Part shown: piece by piece, positions 5,817-6,019 of the stretch | Position numbering within the stretch: position 1 is the stretch's first letter | How the letters are laid out: each line of letters starts with the position of its first letter | Source of the DNA: Oscillospiraceae bacterium | Lineage (GTDB): Bacteria > Bacillota > Clostridia > Oscillospirales > Acutalibacteraceae | Direction of reading: 5' to 3' | NCBI GenBank assembly: GCA_902796535.1 | Contig: CADBPL010000109.1 | Location: 1-6,019, forward strand | Length of the DNA stretch: 6,019 bases | Notes under the pieces: generated by a model | The model's database searches: none | What the model was told of the DNA's origin: nothing | The model's input: the letters and a program-made list of their open reading frames with translations, nothing else | Program-made: the position numbers and the translations under genes

Positions 5817-6019
5817 ATGAAAGTATTATATGCAGCCAGCGAAGCGCTGCCCTTTATTGCGTCCGGCGGTCTGGCGGATGTGGCGGGTTCCCTGCCGCAG
5901 GCGCTGCGCAAACGGCTCATCGGCTGCCGGGTGGTGCTGCCGCTTTATGACACCATCCCGCAGGAATTAAAAGACAGCATGACCTTTATCACGCACATTT
6001 CCGTGCCCGTTGCATGGCG
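5817..6019 (+). CDS. glgA: Glycogen synthase (ADP-glucose type), N-terminal fragment
   Basis: The first 67 residues start MKVLYAASEALPFIASGGLADVAGSLPQAL, the typical opening of GT5 glycogen/starch synthases, which transfer glucose from ADP-glucose to the non-reducing end of alpha-1,4 glucan. The start has a strong ribosome site at ideal spacing and follows glgD by 29 bases. The gene is cut by the right edge; a full protein would be about 470-490 residues. One oddity: the K-x-G-G loop that binds ADP-glucose in E. coli GlgA (Lys15) reads A15-S-G-G here, in an ungapped alignment from the first residue. GGLADV itself is intact. The catalytic C-terminal half is not visible, so activity cannot be judged. 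Confidence 0.93.
   Translation, partial: MKVLYAASEALPFIASGGLADVAGSLPQALRKRLIGCRVVLPLYDTIPQELKDSMTFITHISVPVAW

Overview
The window holds most of a bacterial glycogen-synthesis operon on the + strand, with the start of a divergent ribosomal protein gene at its left edge. Firmicute-type sigma-A promoters, strong AGGAGG-type ribosome binding sites and a paired glgC-glgD arrangement point to a Firmicute. The GC-rich coding sequence suggests an Oscillospiraceae/Ruminococcaceae-like clostridium, but the taxon is inferred from style and gene order only.

Layout: bases 1-50 encode, on the - strand, the first residues of ribosomal protein L21 (rplU). Its structured leader (about 51-144) and a near-consensus extended -10 promoter (151-179) lie behind it. 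The spacer from 180 to 444 contains no convincing gene. It holds a GC-rich hairpin region (236-286), two short AT-rich palindromes (304-314 and 348-358), and a strong extended -10 promoter (373-401) for the glg operon. glgB (branching enzyme) starts at ATG 445. It is followed with no gaps by a GT4-type glycosyltransferase of unassigned substrate, glgC (ADP-glucose pyrophosphorylase) and glgD (non-catalytic GlgC paralogue). After a 29-base gap comes glgA (glycogen synthase), cut by the right edge. The first three junctions are an ATGA, a TAATG and an ATGA overlap, so the first four genes look translationally coupled.

How they work together: GlgC, probably in a hetero-oligomer with GlgD, makes ADP-glucose from glucose-1-phosphate and ATP. 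GlgA adds the glucose to growing alpha-1,4 chains and GlgB introduces alpha-1,6 branches. The extra glycosyltransferase between glgB and glgC is the least expected component. Its coupling to both neighbours suggests co-production with the glycogen enzymes, but its substrate cannot be read from the sequence. The other observations of note are the loss of nucleotide-binding and catalytic signatures in GlgD, an Ala at the position of the ADP-glucose-binding Lys near the GlgA N-terminus, and possible RNA structures in the two leader regions. I do not see a clearly new biological system here; most of the window is a recognisable metabolic operon.
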